From: Fimbriimonas ginsengisoli Gsoil 348
GTDB taxonomy: Bacteria > Armatimonadota > Fimbriimonadia > Fimbriimonadales > Fimbriimonadaceae
Reading direction: 5' to 3'
DNA: 64,000 bases
Assembly (NCBI RefSeq): GCF_000724625.1
Contig: NZ_CP007139.1
Coordinates: forward strand, 1,674,001-1,738,000
Below the pieces are notes generated by a model. It made no database searches. It was not told the origin of the DNA and worked only from the letters and a program-made list of their open reading frames with translations. Below, one piece after another: positions 24,671 to 33,322 of the stretch. Made by a program: the position numbers and the translations under genes. Numbering within the stretch: position 1 is the stretch's first letter; every line of letters begins with the position of its first letter.

Positions 24671-26266
24671 GTGTTTATTTTGAATTTTATTGCCATCAAA
24701 TCATTTGCGAGGCCCTATCTGGGAACGATAGCCTGCCTCGGCGCACTGTTCGTCATCGGCTGTGGAGGCGGCGGTGGGAGTCAGGGAAGTGGCTCGTCCA
24801 CGGGAACCGCTTCAGGGCTAAGCACGGGGAGTTCCACTGGGTCGTCTGGGAGCCACGGCTCGACCGCCACCGCTTCCGGTACGGGATCGACGACAGGTTC
24901 TACCACCGCTTCGACAACGGGAACGACCACTGCTTCGACCACGGGATCTTCCACCGGCACGACGAGTACGGCTACGGGGACCACGAACGGGACCGGCACT
25001 GGGTCTACAACGGGGACGACCACCGCGTCTACAACTTCCTCGACAACCGGGACAACGACGGGGACGACCACTGCGTCGACAACCGGGACCACGACGGCGA
25101 CTAGCAACGGAACAGCGACCGGCACCTCCGGTACCACTACCGGAACAGCGACTGGAACGACCGGGACTACTAACGGATCTACGACCGGCACATCCGGTAC
25201 CACTACCGGATCTACGACCGGGACCACCACTGGATCGACAACAGGGACCACGGGGACAACCACGTCATCGTCCACCACTGGAACGTCGACCGGAACTACT
25301 GGCACGACAACTGCGTCGACGACCGGCACGACGGGGACCACCACTGGGACAACTACTGGGACCACCACCGGGACATCGACGTCGGGAACTACGACGGGGA
25401 CCACCGGCTCAACGACTGGCACCACTGGCGGCGATCCGTTTCTTCCCGGATCGACCGCCCTCTACATTCCACGGACCGGTGAAGCTGATCTTGTTTTGGG
25501 CGATCTGAACGGGAACCAACTGCTCCCGCTAGCCCACCTCATAAATCTTACTGGCGCTCGTTTCAGCCCCGACCGTAGGCTTCTCTACTTTATCGGCACC
25601 TTCAGCATCGAGGACTCCGGCATCTATTCCATTCGTCGCGATGGCACCGGTCTTACCAGGGTCGTTGACTTCAGTCTTCAGGTTCAGCCCTCGTGCTTCA
25701 CCGTAAGCCCGGACGGTACCCGGCTCCTTTACGCTCAGGACACCACTATTTATGAATGGAATCTGGCAAGCAGATCTGCGCGACCGATATATTCCGGAAG
25801 GCCTTTCGGTGGCATCGATTGGGATCCCCAGGATCGCTTTATCTACCTGGCCGAGTGGAAATTCTCGCACAACGGCCAGTTCGACCTCAAGCGGATGCGA
25901 ATAGGTCAAACGGTCCCCGAGCTCTTGGGGGTGGACGGGGTTTGCCCACGCTTCAGTCCTGACGGAAATCTTCTCTGCTACGTCTCGGTCGCCCCAAATT
26001 CCTCTGGACTCGAGGGATTGGAACCGTTCACCATGCCCGTGACCGAACTCGGTGGAGATCATGGAACCCAGGTCGCGGATACGATTCCGTTCGGCACTAT
26101 CTGCTTTGCGGGTTCTGTACACAAACTGTATTTGGAGGGGGATCCTTCCATCCTCGATTTGGACACCGGCAATATCCAAAAACTGTCTGGCGTCGCGGCC
26201 GGGACCCGAATCTTCGACTGCGTGCCGTTATCGGCGCCTCGGTCTCCTCGACGGAGGCACCGGTAG
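24671..26266 (+). CDS. Lipoprotein with long Thr/Gly/Ser linker and TolB/WD40-like propeller
   Basis: 531 residues from GTG 24671. A lipobox, VIGC, ends the signal peptide and is followed by a glycine run (GGGGGS). Residues about 40-255 are almost only Thr, Gly and Ser (repeats of the TTTGTTTG kind), encoded by imperfect trinucleotide repeats. From about 260 the text changes to beta-propeller-like blades of the TolB/WD40-PD40 type (LINLTGARFSPDRRLLYFIG, CFTVSPDGTRLLYAQDTTIY, VCPRFSPDGNLLCYVS). The Thr-rich part probably works as a long, possibly glycosylated, stalk that places the propeller away from the membrane, which is inference. Confidence 0.8.
   Translation: MFILNFIAIKSFARPYLGTIACLGALFVIGCGGGGGSQGSGSSTGTASGLSTGSSTGSSGSHGSTATASGTGSTTGSTTASTTGTTTASTTGSSTGTTSTATGTTNGTGTGSTTGTTTASTTSSTTGTTTGTTTASTTGTTTATSNGTATGTSGTTTGTATGTTGTTNGSTTGTSGTTTGSTTGTTTGSTTGTTGTTTSSSTTGTSTGTTGTTTASTTGTTGTTTGTTTGTTTGTSTSGTTTGTTGSTTGTTGGDPFLPGSTALYIPRTGEADLVLGDLNGNQLLPLAHLINLTGARFSPDRRLLYFIGTFSIEDSGIYSIRRDGTGLTRVVDFSLQVQPSCFTVSPDGTRLLYAQDTTIYEWNLASRSARPIYSGRPFGGIDWDPQDRFIYLAEWKFSHNGQFDLKRMRIGQTVPELLGVDGVCPRFSPDGNLLCYVSVAPNSSGLEGLEPFTMPVTELGGDHGTQVADTIPFGTICFAGSVHKLYLEGDPSILDLDTGNIQKLSGVAAGTRIFDCVPLSAPRSPRRRHR
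24790..25425 (+). repeat. Low-complexity Thr/Gly/Ser-coding repeat
   Basis: About 640 bases of imperfect short repeats (ACCACTGGGACC, TCGACAACGGGAACG and variants) that encode the linker of the 24671 lipoprotein. The tract could change length by slippage. It also makes the antisense frame open, as a Val/Pro string that is not a gene. Confidence 0.85.
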
Positions 26267-27197
26267 ACCTCGGTCGGAAGATGAAATTCAAGACCGTGGT
26301 GGGAGCACGAACGCCTTCGTCAGGTTGTCGACGAGGCGTGAGTCTTTCCTGCCACCTTAACGGAGGGCCGTTGGCGATTTGGTAGGGGGAGAACTTATAG
26401 GCAGTCGCGCCACCCAGGGTTAGGGTGATGTGGAGGATTCCGGTTTGTTTTTCGGCGGGGGTTCTTGCGTCGAAGACGAAGTTTCCCAGGGAGTACGCGA
26501 CTAGGCAACGGCGGTGATGGGGGGCGGGGAGCCAGGCGATTTTTTGGAGGACGTGGGGGTGGTGGCCGAGGATGACGTCCGCCCCGGAAGTCGCGGCGAG
26601 GGTGGCGATGTGGATCTGGCGCTCGGTGACGCGCGAGGTCAGCTCGATTCCCCAGTGGCAGGAGATCACGACCACATCGGCAGTCGCCCGAGCCAAGGCG
26701 ATGTCGGATTTCAGGCGGAGTTCGTCGAGATAGGAGATTCCGGACGCACCGGGGAAGTCGCAGTAGGCGAGGAAGGCAATCCGCAGTCCGTTCTTGCGGA
26801 GAACGAGCGGGCGGGGATCGGAGCCGACCGGATGGATACCTACTCGCGTTAGCGCCGAGACCGTGTCATCAAGCCCAGCCTTGCCGGCATCCAGAGAATG
26901 GTTGTTCGCCACCGAGAGGATGTCGAAACCGGCGCGGGAGAGACCGGAGGCGTTGGAAGGATCGGCTCGAAGCAGGACCTGCTTAGAGAGGGCAAACGGC
27001 CGCCGGGACAGGACACATTCAAGGTTTCCAAACGCGATGTCGGCTTTCCGCAATTCGTCGCCGGAGTCGGCGAAGATGCGATCGACGCCTTCGGCCGAGA
27101 TCCGGCGACCGACGTAGCGCCCCAGCATCAGGTCGCCGACCGCGGCAAGATCGGCGGTCGGCGAACCGAGGAGGAGAGCAGCGAGGATCGGCGTCAA
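26097..27197 (-). CDS. CapA-family (PGA_cap) metallophosphatase-like protein, probable 3' frameshift
   Basis: I start it at TTG 27197, which overlaps the DUF3160 stop (TTGA) and gives a short signal-like segment (TPILAALLLGSP). CapA motifs: AAVGDLMLGRYVG, FGNLECVLS, SVANNHSLDAGKAGLDD, VISCHWGIEL, ILGHHPHVLQ and VAYSLGNFVFD. The family belongs to poly-gamma-glutamate synthesis proteins, usually extracytoplasmic, with a calcineurin-like fold. As read, the frame runs on to 26097 and overlaps the end of the convergent lipoprotein gene by 170 bases. Removing one A from the AAA run (plus-strand 26345-26347) gives QEDSRLVDNLTKAFVLPPRS and a stop at 26288, just clear of that gene. The true end is therefore probably 26288. 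Confidence 0.75.
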   Translation of the reverse strand: MTPILAALLLGSPTADLAAVGDLMLGRYVGRRISAEGVDRIFADSGDELRKADIAFGNLECVLSRRPFALSKQVLLRADPSNASGLSRAGFDILSVANNHSLDAGKAGLDDTVSALTRVGIHPVGSDPRPLVLRKNGLRIAFLAYCDFPGASGISYLDELRLKSDIALARATADVVVISCHWGIELTSRVTERQIHIATLAATSGADVILGHHPHVLQKIAWLPAPHHRRCLVAYSLGNFVFDARTPAEKQTGILHITLTLGGATAYKFSPYQIANGPPLRWQERLTPRRQPDEGVRAPTTVLNFIFRPRSTGASVEETEAPITARSRRFGSRPRRQTVFGYCRCPNRGWKDPPPNTVCVQNPQSR

Positions 27198-29215
27198 TCG
27201 GATTTGGTCTTGACGCGCAAGGGAACGTAGAACGCCTTGGTCCAATCGGGACGGGCGGGGATTTTCCCGGCGTTAAGCTGCTTCTTCCACGCCTCGTCGG
27301 TCATTCGCTGCGAGGAAGGAACCAAGAACTCGAAGTAGGACAGCGTACTTCCCCGGGCCAGGAACAACTTGCCGTCGATCGGGACGACCGCGAACAGGTG
27401 GTCGGCCCGGCCGACGGCAACCGTCAAGGCTTTCCCGTAGGCGGTGTGGACGTCGGCGACCAGCGCCATGTCGAGGTCGTCCTCGGTAAGGGTGTTATAG
27501 CCGGTGGCCGTCTTCATGATCTCAACGTTGGCAGACTCGAGCTCACCTTCGATGAACCGAATCCGGTTGTGCTCATCCTTAGTCAGCCGCTTTCCGGCCA
27601 GCTCCTTGTCGCTCACACTCGACAAGAAGGCGATGAGCTTGTTCGCCTCGATGAAGTTGTCCGCGACCTGGTTCGACAGGAACCCACGCGCTTTCAACCC
27701 GCCGGCGGTCTGGTGCATCAGAGCCAACATCCGTCGATAGAAGGCGACGTTCGGCTCGACGTACCCCTTGACCGTTACCGGCTCCTCACCGTCGCCCATT
27801 TCCGCGTTGGATTGCTTGCCGTAGAGAATCGTATCGTGCCGAAGCTCGGCCCACGAGGCGAGGGCCGTGTAGAGCGACTTCTTGCCCCAGGCGTCGCTCC
27901 TCATGAATTTCGGATAGTTCCGTGGAGGGCTCGCGATGGTGGCGCGAAGAGAATCGAGCCAGGAGGAATAGAGATCTCGACTCCAATCCGATTGGCTCCG
28001 ATTGGCGAAAGCCGCTTGCAGCCGATTTCGCTCGGATCGATACGGCCGCCAACCTTTCGGGTTGTAAACGGATGGGTGGGCGTCGAGAATCGACTTTGCC
28101 TGGGGGCTGCCGAGAACGGCCATCACGTCGAGCGGGCTCGGGAAAGGTCGCTTGTCGGGATCGCAAAGCGTCTGCAGGATCATGCTGTCGGGTATCGCCC
28201 GCTGCCCCATGAAACGGAGTTGCACCTCGCTCGGATTCGTTCCGTCCTTCAACTTCGGAACGATCGACGCCGGGCGGAGCTTGGACACGGCGGTCGCGAA
28301 CGTTTTCAGAAGCGCCGGCTTTCCGTAGTCCGAAGTTCTTTTGAAGACCCTCGACGCGGCGGCCTTCCATTCTTGCGGCGTCAGATTGTCGGATTTCCCG
28401 GCGAACAGGGCGGTGGCGCCGTAGATTCGTCGCCATCGTCCTTCGGACTTCGAAGCTTTCAGGTCGTCGGCCAGCAGGAGCGCCTGCTGAATCTGCTCGC
28501 TAAGGGGCGTGACCGTATGCCCTTTCCGCTGGGCGACCGAAAAGGGGACGAGGCCGTACCACATCATCCCCTTGAAGTACTGCTTCAGGGCGGGGGTGCG
28601 GGAGTAGTGGCCACGCACGATGAACTGCGAATAGTCCAGGTCGTAAGGAAAGATCGACGATCTCTGCCGTCCGGTGGCACCCTGGATCTTGCCGAGTTCG
28701 AGATCGACCAAACCCCGGGCAGTATCGGGCGCCCTCGCGCCGTCGTTCAAGAGACGATCGGCCACGGCGAAGTAGGCAAGGTTCTTAAGGGCCGGCTTCG
28801 CGAGCGGGGTTCCCTTCTGGGCGCGGTAGGTCTTCTCGGCTTGAAGCACCATGTCGTGCGTCAGTTTTCGAAGCTCCGGAAGAAGCGCTTTTTCCTCGAC
28901 GCCTCGGAGAGTCGACTCGAAGAAAGTGTGATAGATCTGGAGGACGTTGTCGGTGGTGACGAAGCTGGGGATTTCGCGGTAATCGTTCGATCCGTAGACC
29001 CAGTACAGCGCTTTATCGTCCGACGGGGCGGTGAAGAACATGTTCTTCCGCAGCGCGGCAAGATGAGGGGCTTTGAGAAAGACCGATTTTCTGACCTTGG
29101 CGAGGTTCGAAATCTCGTGCAGATCGGAAGAGAGTGAAGCGGCGCGCTGCGCGTGGGCGGTGGTGCTTGCGGCGAGGCAAATGGCGAAAGTAAGGACGCT
29201 ATTCGATTTGTTCAT
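27194..29215 (-). CDS. DUF3160 domain-containing secreted protein
   Basis: 673 residues with a signal peptide (NSVLTFAICLAASTTAHAQ). DUF3160 text: FVTTDNVLQIYHTFFESTLRGVEEK near residue 85, DYSQFIVRGHYSRTPALKQYFKGMMWYG near 205, and YVEPNVAFYRRMLALM near 485. Function of the family is unknown. It is widespread in Planctomycetota, Armatimonadota and some archaea, usually exported. It overlaps the upstream 189-residue gene (ATGA 29212-29215) and the downstream CapA gene (TTGA), so the three form one minus-strand operon. Confidence 0.85.
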   Translation of the reverse strand: MNKSNSVLTFAICLAASTTAHAQRAASLSSDLHEISNLAKVRKSVFLKAPHLAALRKNMFFTAPSDDKALYWVYGSNDYREIPSFVTTDNVLQIYHTFFESTLRGVEEKALLPELRKLTHDMVLQAEKTYRAQKGTPLAKPALKNLAYFAVADRLLNDGARAPDTARGLVDLELGKIQGATGRQRSSIFPYDLDYSQFIVRGHYSRTPALKQYFKGMMWYGLVPFSVAQRKGHTVTPLSEQIQQALLLADDLKASKSEGRWRRIYGATALFAGKSDNLTPQEWKAAASRVFKRTSDYGKPALLKTFATAVSKLRPASIVPKLKDGTNPSEVQLRFMGQRAIPDSMILQTLCDPDKRPFPSPLDVMAVLGSPQAKSILDAHPSVYNPKGWRPYRSERNRLQAAFANRSQSDWSRDLYSSWLDSLRATIASPPRNYPKFMRSDAWGKKSLYTALASWAELRHDTILYGKQSNAEMGDGEEPVTVKGYVEPNVAFYRRMLALMHQTAGGLKARGFLSNQVADNFIEANKLIAFLSSVSDKELAGKRLTKDEHNRIRFIEGELESANVEIMKTATGYNTLTEDDLDMALVADVHTAYGKALTVAVGRADHLFAVVPIDGKLFLARGSTLSYFEFLVPSSQRMTDEAWKKQLNAGKIPARPDWTKAFYVPLRVKTKSD

Positions 29216-29781
29216 TGCAGTCCGCCGAGGTCCATCCGAATGGGCTTGCCACTCACAACAACGGCGATCTTGCCTCTGTAACGAACAAGCTTTTCGGCCG
29301 TTTCTAAGACCTTCTCGGATCCCACGCTAGAGAACCCGAAGCCCGACCATCGCAGGCATCTTACGGCAACTTTTCCGCCGAAAGTCCTTTCGAGTGTCCA
29401 TAGGGTTTGCCCTCTGCCACGGTCTCGGGGGCCTAGACAGAAGTCGACGAGAGGCCGTCCCACGGTGGAGCCGAGCCACTTCTTGTGCAGGTGGCGGCCG
29501 TCGAACGTGTAGAAGAAAACGGAGGTGTGGGGCTCCGGGATATATCGGGTGGGCTTGAGTACGCCGACGGCAAAATCGGGCGCTCCGTCGCCGTCCACGT
29601 CGCCGACTTGAAGCTTCCAAGGATTCCATCGCCTCCGGGCGATGGAGGCCACCATTCGTTTCCCTCGATAGATTCGTAGCGGCTCCGCCTTCTGCGGATC
29701 GAGAACGGCCCGGTACGCAATGCCTTTATATTGGAACGGCTCGGTCCACGTTCGAGGGGGCGGTGGGGGTGAGGGGGCCAT
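29212..29781 (-). CDS. Small protein with an FG-GAP/VCBS-like repeat
   Basis: 189 residues from ATG 29781. The one recognisable feature is LQVGDVDGDGAPDFAVGVL near residue 60, a calcium-loop pattern seen in FG-GAP/VCBS repeats. The rest is beta-rich. It has a proline run at the start (PSPPPPP) and no clear signal peptide. First gene of the operon with DUF3160 and CapA. No function can be assigned. Confidence 0.6.
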   Translation of the reverse strand: MAPSPPPPPRTWTEPFQYKGIAYRAVLDPQKAEPLRIYRGKRMVASIARRRWNPWKLQVGDVDGDGAPDFAVGVLKPTRYIPEPHTSVFFYTFDGRHLHKKWLGSTVGRPLVDFCLGPRDRGRGQTLWTLERTFGGKVAVRCLRWSGFGFSSVGSEKVLETAEKLVRYRGKIAVVVSGKPIRMDLGGLQ

Positions 29782-29824
29782 TCTCGGATAAGTGTACTGA
29801 CTGGGCTAGTGGCGTCCGTGATTT

Positions 29825-29885
29825 GGGTCGCGGGCGGGCGTCGACTGAAGTCGAAACACGGCATGCGAGCTAAAGCTCGCGACCC
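29825..29885. repeat. Compound palindrome with two inner hairpins
   Basis: Outer pair GGGTC (29825-29829)/GACCC (29881-29885). Inner hairpins: TCGACT/AGTCGA (29841-29854) and GCGAGCT/AGCTCGC (29865-29880) with loop AA. The layout, and the text GCTAAAGC at the second loop, recall the element at 43291 and 57803, where the stems have a different sequence. Confidence 0.65.
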
Positions 29886-29898
29886 AGGGCCCCAATTC

Positions 29899-29931
29899 CT
29901 TGGACGTCGGAATGGTCCAAGTACTTATACT
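29899..29931 (+). promoter_or_regulatory. Inverted repeat next to a -10-like box
   Basis: CTTGGAC (29899-29905) and GTCCAAG (29915-29921), then TATACT (29926-29931), about 70 bases before the 30002 start. The repeat could be an operator over the -35 region. I see no good -35 at the normal distance. Confidence 0.4.
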
Positions 29932-30001
29932 AGGTTCCTCCTTCAAGACCGACTCCAGCGCCGGCTAAGTGCGATAACCAAGGGAGATTCGAGAGGGGTG
30001 T

Positions 30002-31291
30002 ATGAGGATTAAGCCGGTTGGGATTTCTACGGCGGGATTGGGGTTGCTGATTGCGGCGGGATGCGGCGGTGGCGGCGGCTCGTCGACGGCTCCGGTCGAC
30101 CGACCGGAGGGGAAGGTCGTGACCGATAATCCGCGGGGGTGGGTTAGCTGGGCGGATCTGCAGCAGATTCCGCTGGACTCGCAGCTCCAAGCAAGAATTT
30201 CCGACCACGGCACCGACGTATACGAGCGGCCCGTTTTCCTGCGCTCGACTTACGAGGAGGGGGGCGATAAGAAAGCGCTGATCGAACCCGCGGTCGGTGC
30301 GGCCGACGGCGAGGGAGATTCGGGGACCCCGGTTCTGTATAAGGGGAAGGTAGTGGGCGCCATTTACGCGGGCGCGGACATCCACCACCTCTATGTCCGC
30401 AGCATCGAGCAAATGATGGAGGCAACGAGAAGCTGGGGAGCCGCGCCGAAGATCTTCGTCTCGACGACGGAGCCGGACTTTATCAACGCCCTTCTGAAAC
30501 GGCAACCGGCCGACTTTGCCAAGCGGGTCGTGGTGCAGAGCCCGCCTAAGGTGGGAAGTGCGGCGACGCGGGCGATCGATACTCACCCGATTCCGGGGCG
30601 CAAGTTCGCGGCAACGTTCGTTAGTGGTCCGGATGTCAGCATCTACACCCTCGCGACCTTTACTCTGCAGGCCGCGGACGGGCGGTGGCTCGCATCCGGC
30701 CACTCGATCGAGGGTGCTGGCGCGGGGGCGGGCGCTCGCAAGCTGCCGGTTTCGACCGCGTTCGCGGACGGGCGGCTCGACAACGGGGATATATGGGCTC
30801 ATCCGATCGGCGTCGCGTACGGCACGCTCACGAACGACACCCAATACGGTTCCGTAGTCGACGCCACCGCCAATCGTGCCGTACTGACGCCGCTGATCAC
30901 GAAGTACGCCCTCGACGGCGTCGGCTTCACCACGACGCACCAGGTCTCGGACGACAACGACAGTGATGAGGAGCAGTTCGCGACCCAGTCCGGACTGTTG
31001 ACCGGGATCTTCCACACGATTGGCGCTTCCCGAAAGCAGGTGCACGGGAACGCCGTGCTGAAGGTGACCTACCCGGATGGCACAATTAATACGTACGACT
31101 TCACCGCCGACCCTAACAACTCCGGCGAGCTTCAAGGAACCGGCGAAGACGTGTTCTTCAGCATCGAATTCTGGGTCCAGGACAAACTCTCCGGCCTCGT
31201 GAGCCTAGAAAAGGAACCGTCGAAGGTCGAACTGACGGTCGATCTCGTCAGTGGTCCACCCACACCGCCCACCGCGAAGAAGGCGAAGTGA
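30002..31291 (+). CDS. Lipoprotein related to SpoIVB-type (S55) serine peptidases
   Basis: 429 residues from ATG 30002. A lipobox (LLIAAGC) is followed by a Gly/Ser run. At about 98-112 is EGDSGTPVLYKGKVVGAIY, which matches the serine motif of S55 peptidases (GDSGSPV). At about 219-280 is a second block, YTLATFTLQAADGRWLASGHSIEG and then AHPIGVAYGTLTNDTQYGSVVDATANR. It resembles the histidine region and the strand after it, but in S55 that region comes before the serine. The order is thus reversed, suggesting a permuted, duplicated or degenerate peptidase. It would be extracytoplasmic and membrane-tethered. Confidence 0.6.
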   Translation: MRIKPVGISTAGLGLLIAAGCGGGGGSSTAPVDRPEGKVVTDNPRGWVSWADLQQIPLDSQLQARISDHGTDVYERPVFLRSTYEEGGDKKALIEPAVGAADGEGDSGTPVLYKGKVVGAIYAGADIHHLYVRSIEQMMEATRSWGAAPKIFVSTTEPDFINALLKRQPADFAKRVVVQSPPKVGSAATRAIDTHPIPGRKFAATFVSGPDVSIYTLATFTLQAADGRWLASGHSIEGAGAGAGARKLPVSTAFADGRLDNGDIWAHPIGVAYGTLTNDTQYGSVVDATANRAVLTPLITKYALDGVGFTTTHQVSDDNDSDEEQFATQSGLLTGIFHTIGASRKQVHGNAVLKVTYPDGTINTYDFTADPNNSGELQGTGEDVFFSIEFWVQDKLSGLVSLEKEPSKVELTVDLVSGPPTPPTAKKAK

Positions 31292-31325
31292 GACAAGTCA
31301 GCCGGACCTCTACCAGGATTTACAA

Positions 31326-31838
31326 ATGGTCACGGTGATCCTTCTTGCCCACCTGACGAAGTTCCCTTTTGCCTTGGCATCGGATATTGCTCGCGAGTCG
31401 GACCTAATCGTGGTGGCGGAGCCGGGCAGAAATTCTTACATGCCGGTTATCAAGAGGGTGATCGGCTCTCGAACACCTGTAACTTTGGGAGAGATTAGCC
31501 TCACTCCAAATCCTGGACACTTGGCACATTCAGACATCTTTTATGGTGTTCGGTCGACAATGATTCTCTTTCTCAAACGCGGAAAGAACGGATCGCCGGT
31601 CTGGACGCCGGTGGACTTCCTGCATGATCACATCCCGCTGACCGGCGGTAAGGCAAGCGCCAAGTGGTGCCCCCTTCGGGATGAAAACGGAAACCCTGCC
31701 GGCTCGGGAGTTGCGGTGCCGACTTTACTCACCTTCCCGGCTTCGCTGCGGTATTCGAGGGGGAAAGTTAGATGGCAGGAGATCGCCAGGTGTCTGCAAT
31801 CCATGCCGGGGGCGCCACCCAAGGCGGCGGCTCGGTGA
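31326..31838 (+). CDS. Small protein of unknown function
   Basis: 170 residues from ATG 31326 (MVTVILLAHLTKFPFALASD). The frame is open back to 31251, but that part overlaps the previous gene and is basic and unnatural. The N-terminal 18 residues are hydrophobic and may be a signal peptide. No family is recognised. It lies 34 bases after the S55-like gene and may be co-transcribed. Confidence 0.6.
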   Translation: MVTVILLAHLTKFPFALASDIARESDLIVVAEPGRNSYMPVIKRVIGSRTPVTLGEISLTPNPGHLAHSDIFYGVRSTMILFLKRGKNGSPVWTPVDFLHDHIPLTGGKASAKWCPLRDENGNPAGSGVAVPTLLTFPASLRYSRGKVRWQEIARCLQSMPGAPPKAAAR

Positions 31839-32235
31839 GCCGCGGCACCTGAGACTCACAGGCGAGCCGGGCAAATGCCTCCCGGTTCTTAGCCAAAACC
31901 CTTTGCGACCTTTGCGAGCAATCCGTTACCAGAGTTTCCAAACACGGAGGCACCGGGCTCCACCCCTCCTCAAACATCAGAGTTCAGAAATCAGGCATTA
32001 ACTTCCGGAACCGCCACCCCCAACCCCCTCCTCCTCCCGCTCGCGATGGACGGGGTAGGCATTCGAAGCGTTGTTTGCCGCGGCGGCAAGAGGAGGGGGC
32101 TCCGGAGAGGGTCTAACGTAAAATTGAGGCAGATTCGGCGCAACGACCGGTTGCAGGTCTTGTATCTTTTTCCGGACGCGGGAACAATAGGAAACGACTC
32201 GCCCGTATGTTCGATTTCGGGAACAGGCCAGAGAA
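31839..32235. other. Non-coding stretch upstream of the sigma-factor operon
   Basis: About 400 bases with no supported gene. Near 31868-31890 the text GCCGGGCAAATGCCTCCCGG can fold weakly. A purine-rich run (GGCAAGAGGAGGGGGCTCC) lies near 32085-32103. The promoter listed at 32181 is at its 3' end. Confidence 0.45.
32181..32208 (+). promoter_or_regulatory. ECF-type promoter, probably self-regulated
   Basis: GGAACA (32181-32186), a 17-base gap, CGTAT (32204-32208), 28 bases before the sigma-factor ATG. GGAAC with a CGT-like -10 is the usual pattern of RpoE-like ECF sigma factors, which commonly read their own promoter. Confidence 0.55.
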
Positions 32236-32835
32236 ATGTTATTTGCCGCCGTACGCGAAAGGGCTAGAACCACCGTTCAGGATCGAACGGCGCTGTTCGA
32301 GCAACTTATTAGGGACACGAATAAGCAGGCTTACAGCCTCGCTTACCGGTTGACCGGCAACAGCGCCGAAGCCGAGGATTTGGTCCAAGAGTCGTTTCTC
32401 CGCGCCTACCGCTTTTTCCACCGATACGACGACTCGCTCCCGTTCACGAGCTGGCTCTACCGGATCATGACGAACGCGCACATCGACATGGTGCGCCGCC
32501 GTGGCCGAATTCGAACCACCAGCCTCGAAAGCGCAGGCAGCGACGGCACGACCACCTGGGACCTTCCGGACACCGAGGCCGCCCCCGATCGAGTGATGAT
32601 GGAGAATTCGCTAGAAGAGCCTGTCCAAAAGGCGCTTATGGCGATGACGCCGGAATTCCGAACGGCGGTGCTCCTCGCGGACGTAGAAGGAATGGCCTAC
32701 GAGGAGGTCGCTGACATTATGAGGACGTCGGTCGGAACCGTGCGAAGCCGCATTCACCGCGGTCGGAAGCAGATAAGGAATCATCTGTTGAAGCACGCAC
32801 CTCAAACCTACGGGAGTTTCTGCGATGAACTGTAA
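32236..32835 (+). CDS. ECF RNA polymerase sigma factor (RpoE-like)
   Basis: 199 residues. Region 2 at about 20-95 (AYSLAYRLTGNSAEAEDLVQESFLRAYRFFHRYD, then FTSWLYRIMTNAHIDMVRR). Region 4 at about 130-185 (LMAMTPEFRTAVLLADVEG, YEEVADIMRTSVGTVRSRIHRGRKQIR). There is no region 3, as in group 4 sigma factors. It directs polymerase to stress promoters and is held by the anti-sigma factor encoded next, whose start overlaps its stop by 11 bases. Gene order matches algT/rpoE operons. Confidence 0.93.
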   Translation: MLFAAVRERARTTVQDRTALFEQLIRDTNKQAYSLAYRLTGNSAEAEDLVQESFLRAYRFFHRYDDSLPFTSWLYRIMTNAHIDMVRRRGRIRTTSLESAGSDGTTTWDLPDTEAAPDRVMMENSLEEPVQKALMAMTPEFRTAVLLADVEGMAYEEVADIMRTSVGTVRSRIHRGRKQIRNHLLKHAPQTYGSFCDEL

Positions 32836-33322
32836 ATCGGTCCAGAACCAGCTCTCGGCCTACCTCGACCGAGAAGTGGCCGGCGACGAAATGCTCGCCA
32901 TCCGCGCCCATCTGCACGATTGCGACGAGTGCCGCGACGAAGCGGAAGCGCTGAAAATGTTGAAGCGTATGCTCACCGAGAGCCCGGTCCCCGAGCCTTC
33001 GGCCGACTTTGCCGATCGGCTCTGCGCGGCGGTGCTCTCCAGCCGTACGTCGATGGACGTCGAAAAGCGAGACAACCGAATTACGTTGCGCGCTTCGCTT
33101 ATTACCTTCAGCAGCGTTGCCGCCTTTTCGATGGCGCTCACTTTCGCGGCGTTGACAAACTCCCGGCCGGGATCGAGTCCCACGGCCGTTCCGATGTCGG
33201 TCGATACCGCGAGCTCGCACGACCTCGCGTTCCAAGTTCAAAGAGATCAGATGTGGGCTACCGGCCTTGATTCAACGAGCGGCGTGCCCGTGATCTCGAG
33301 TCCGAGCCATGCGCGGCGCTAG
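32825..33322 (+). CDS. Zinc-binding anti-sigma factor (ZAS / zf-HC2)
   Basis: 165 residues. The N-terminal zinc motif is H29-x3-C33-x2-C36 with C3 near the start (MNCKSVQNQLSAYLDREV; HLHDCDECRDEA). One membrane segment follows at about 95-112 (LITFSSVAAFSMALTFAAL) and a short extracytoplasmic tail. It would bind the 32236 sigma factor at the membrane until it is released by proteolysis. It overlaps both neighbours (11 bases with sigma, 14 with the RseB-like gene). Confidence 0.9.
   Translation: MNCKSVQNQLSAYLDREVAGDEMLAIRAHLHDCDECRDEAEALKMLKRMLTESPVPEPSADFADRLCAAVLSSRTSMDVEKRDNRITLRASLITFSSVAAFSMALTFAALTNSRPGSSPTAVPMSVDTASSHDLAFQVQRDQMWATGLDSTSGVPVISSPSHARR

Noticed and set aside
24781-25425. 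Long antisense open frame coding a Val/Pro string
   Set aside because: It is the reverse reading of the Thr/Gly/Ser repeat in the lipoprotein gene, with no start signals or natural composition.
27398-29137. Open frame of about 580 codons on the plus strand inside the DUF3160 gene
   Set aside because: Antisense to a well-supported exported protein, with no known domain.
31575-31612. CGCCGGTCTGGACGCCGG in the 31326 gene as another palindromic insert
   Set aside because: Pairing is short and the encoded peptide is not out of place.
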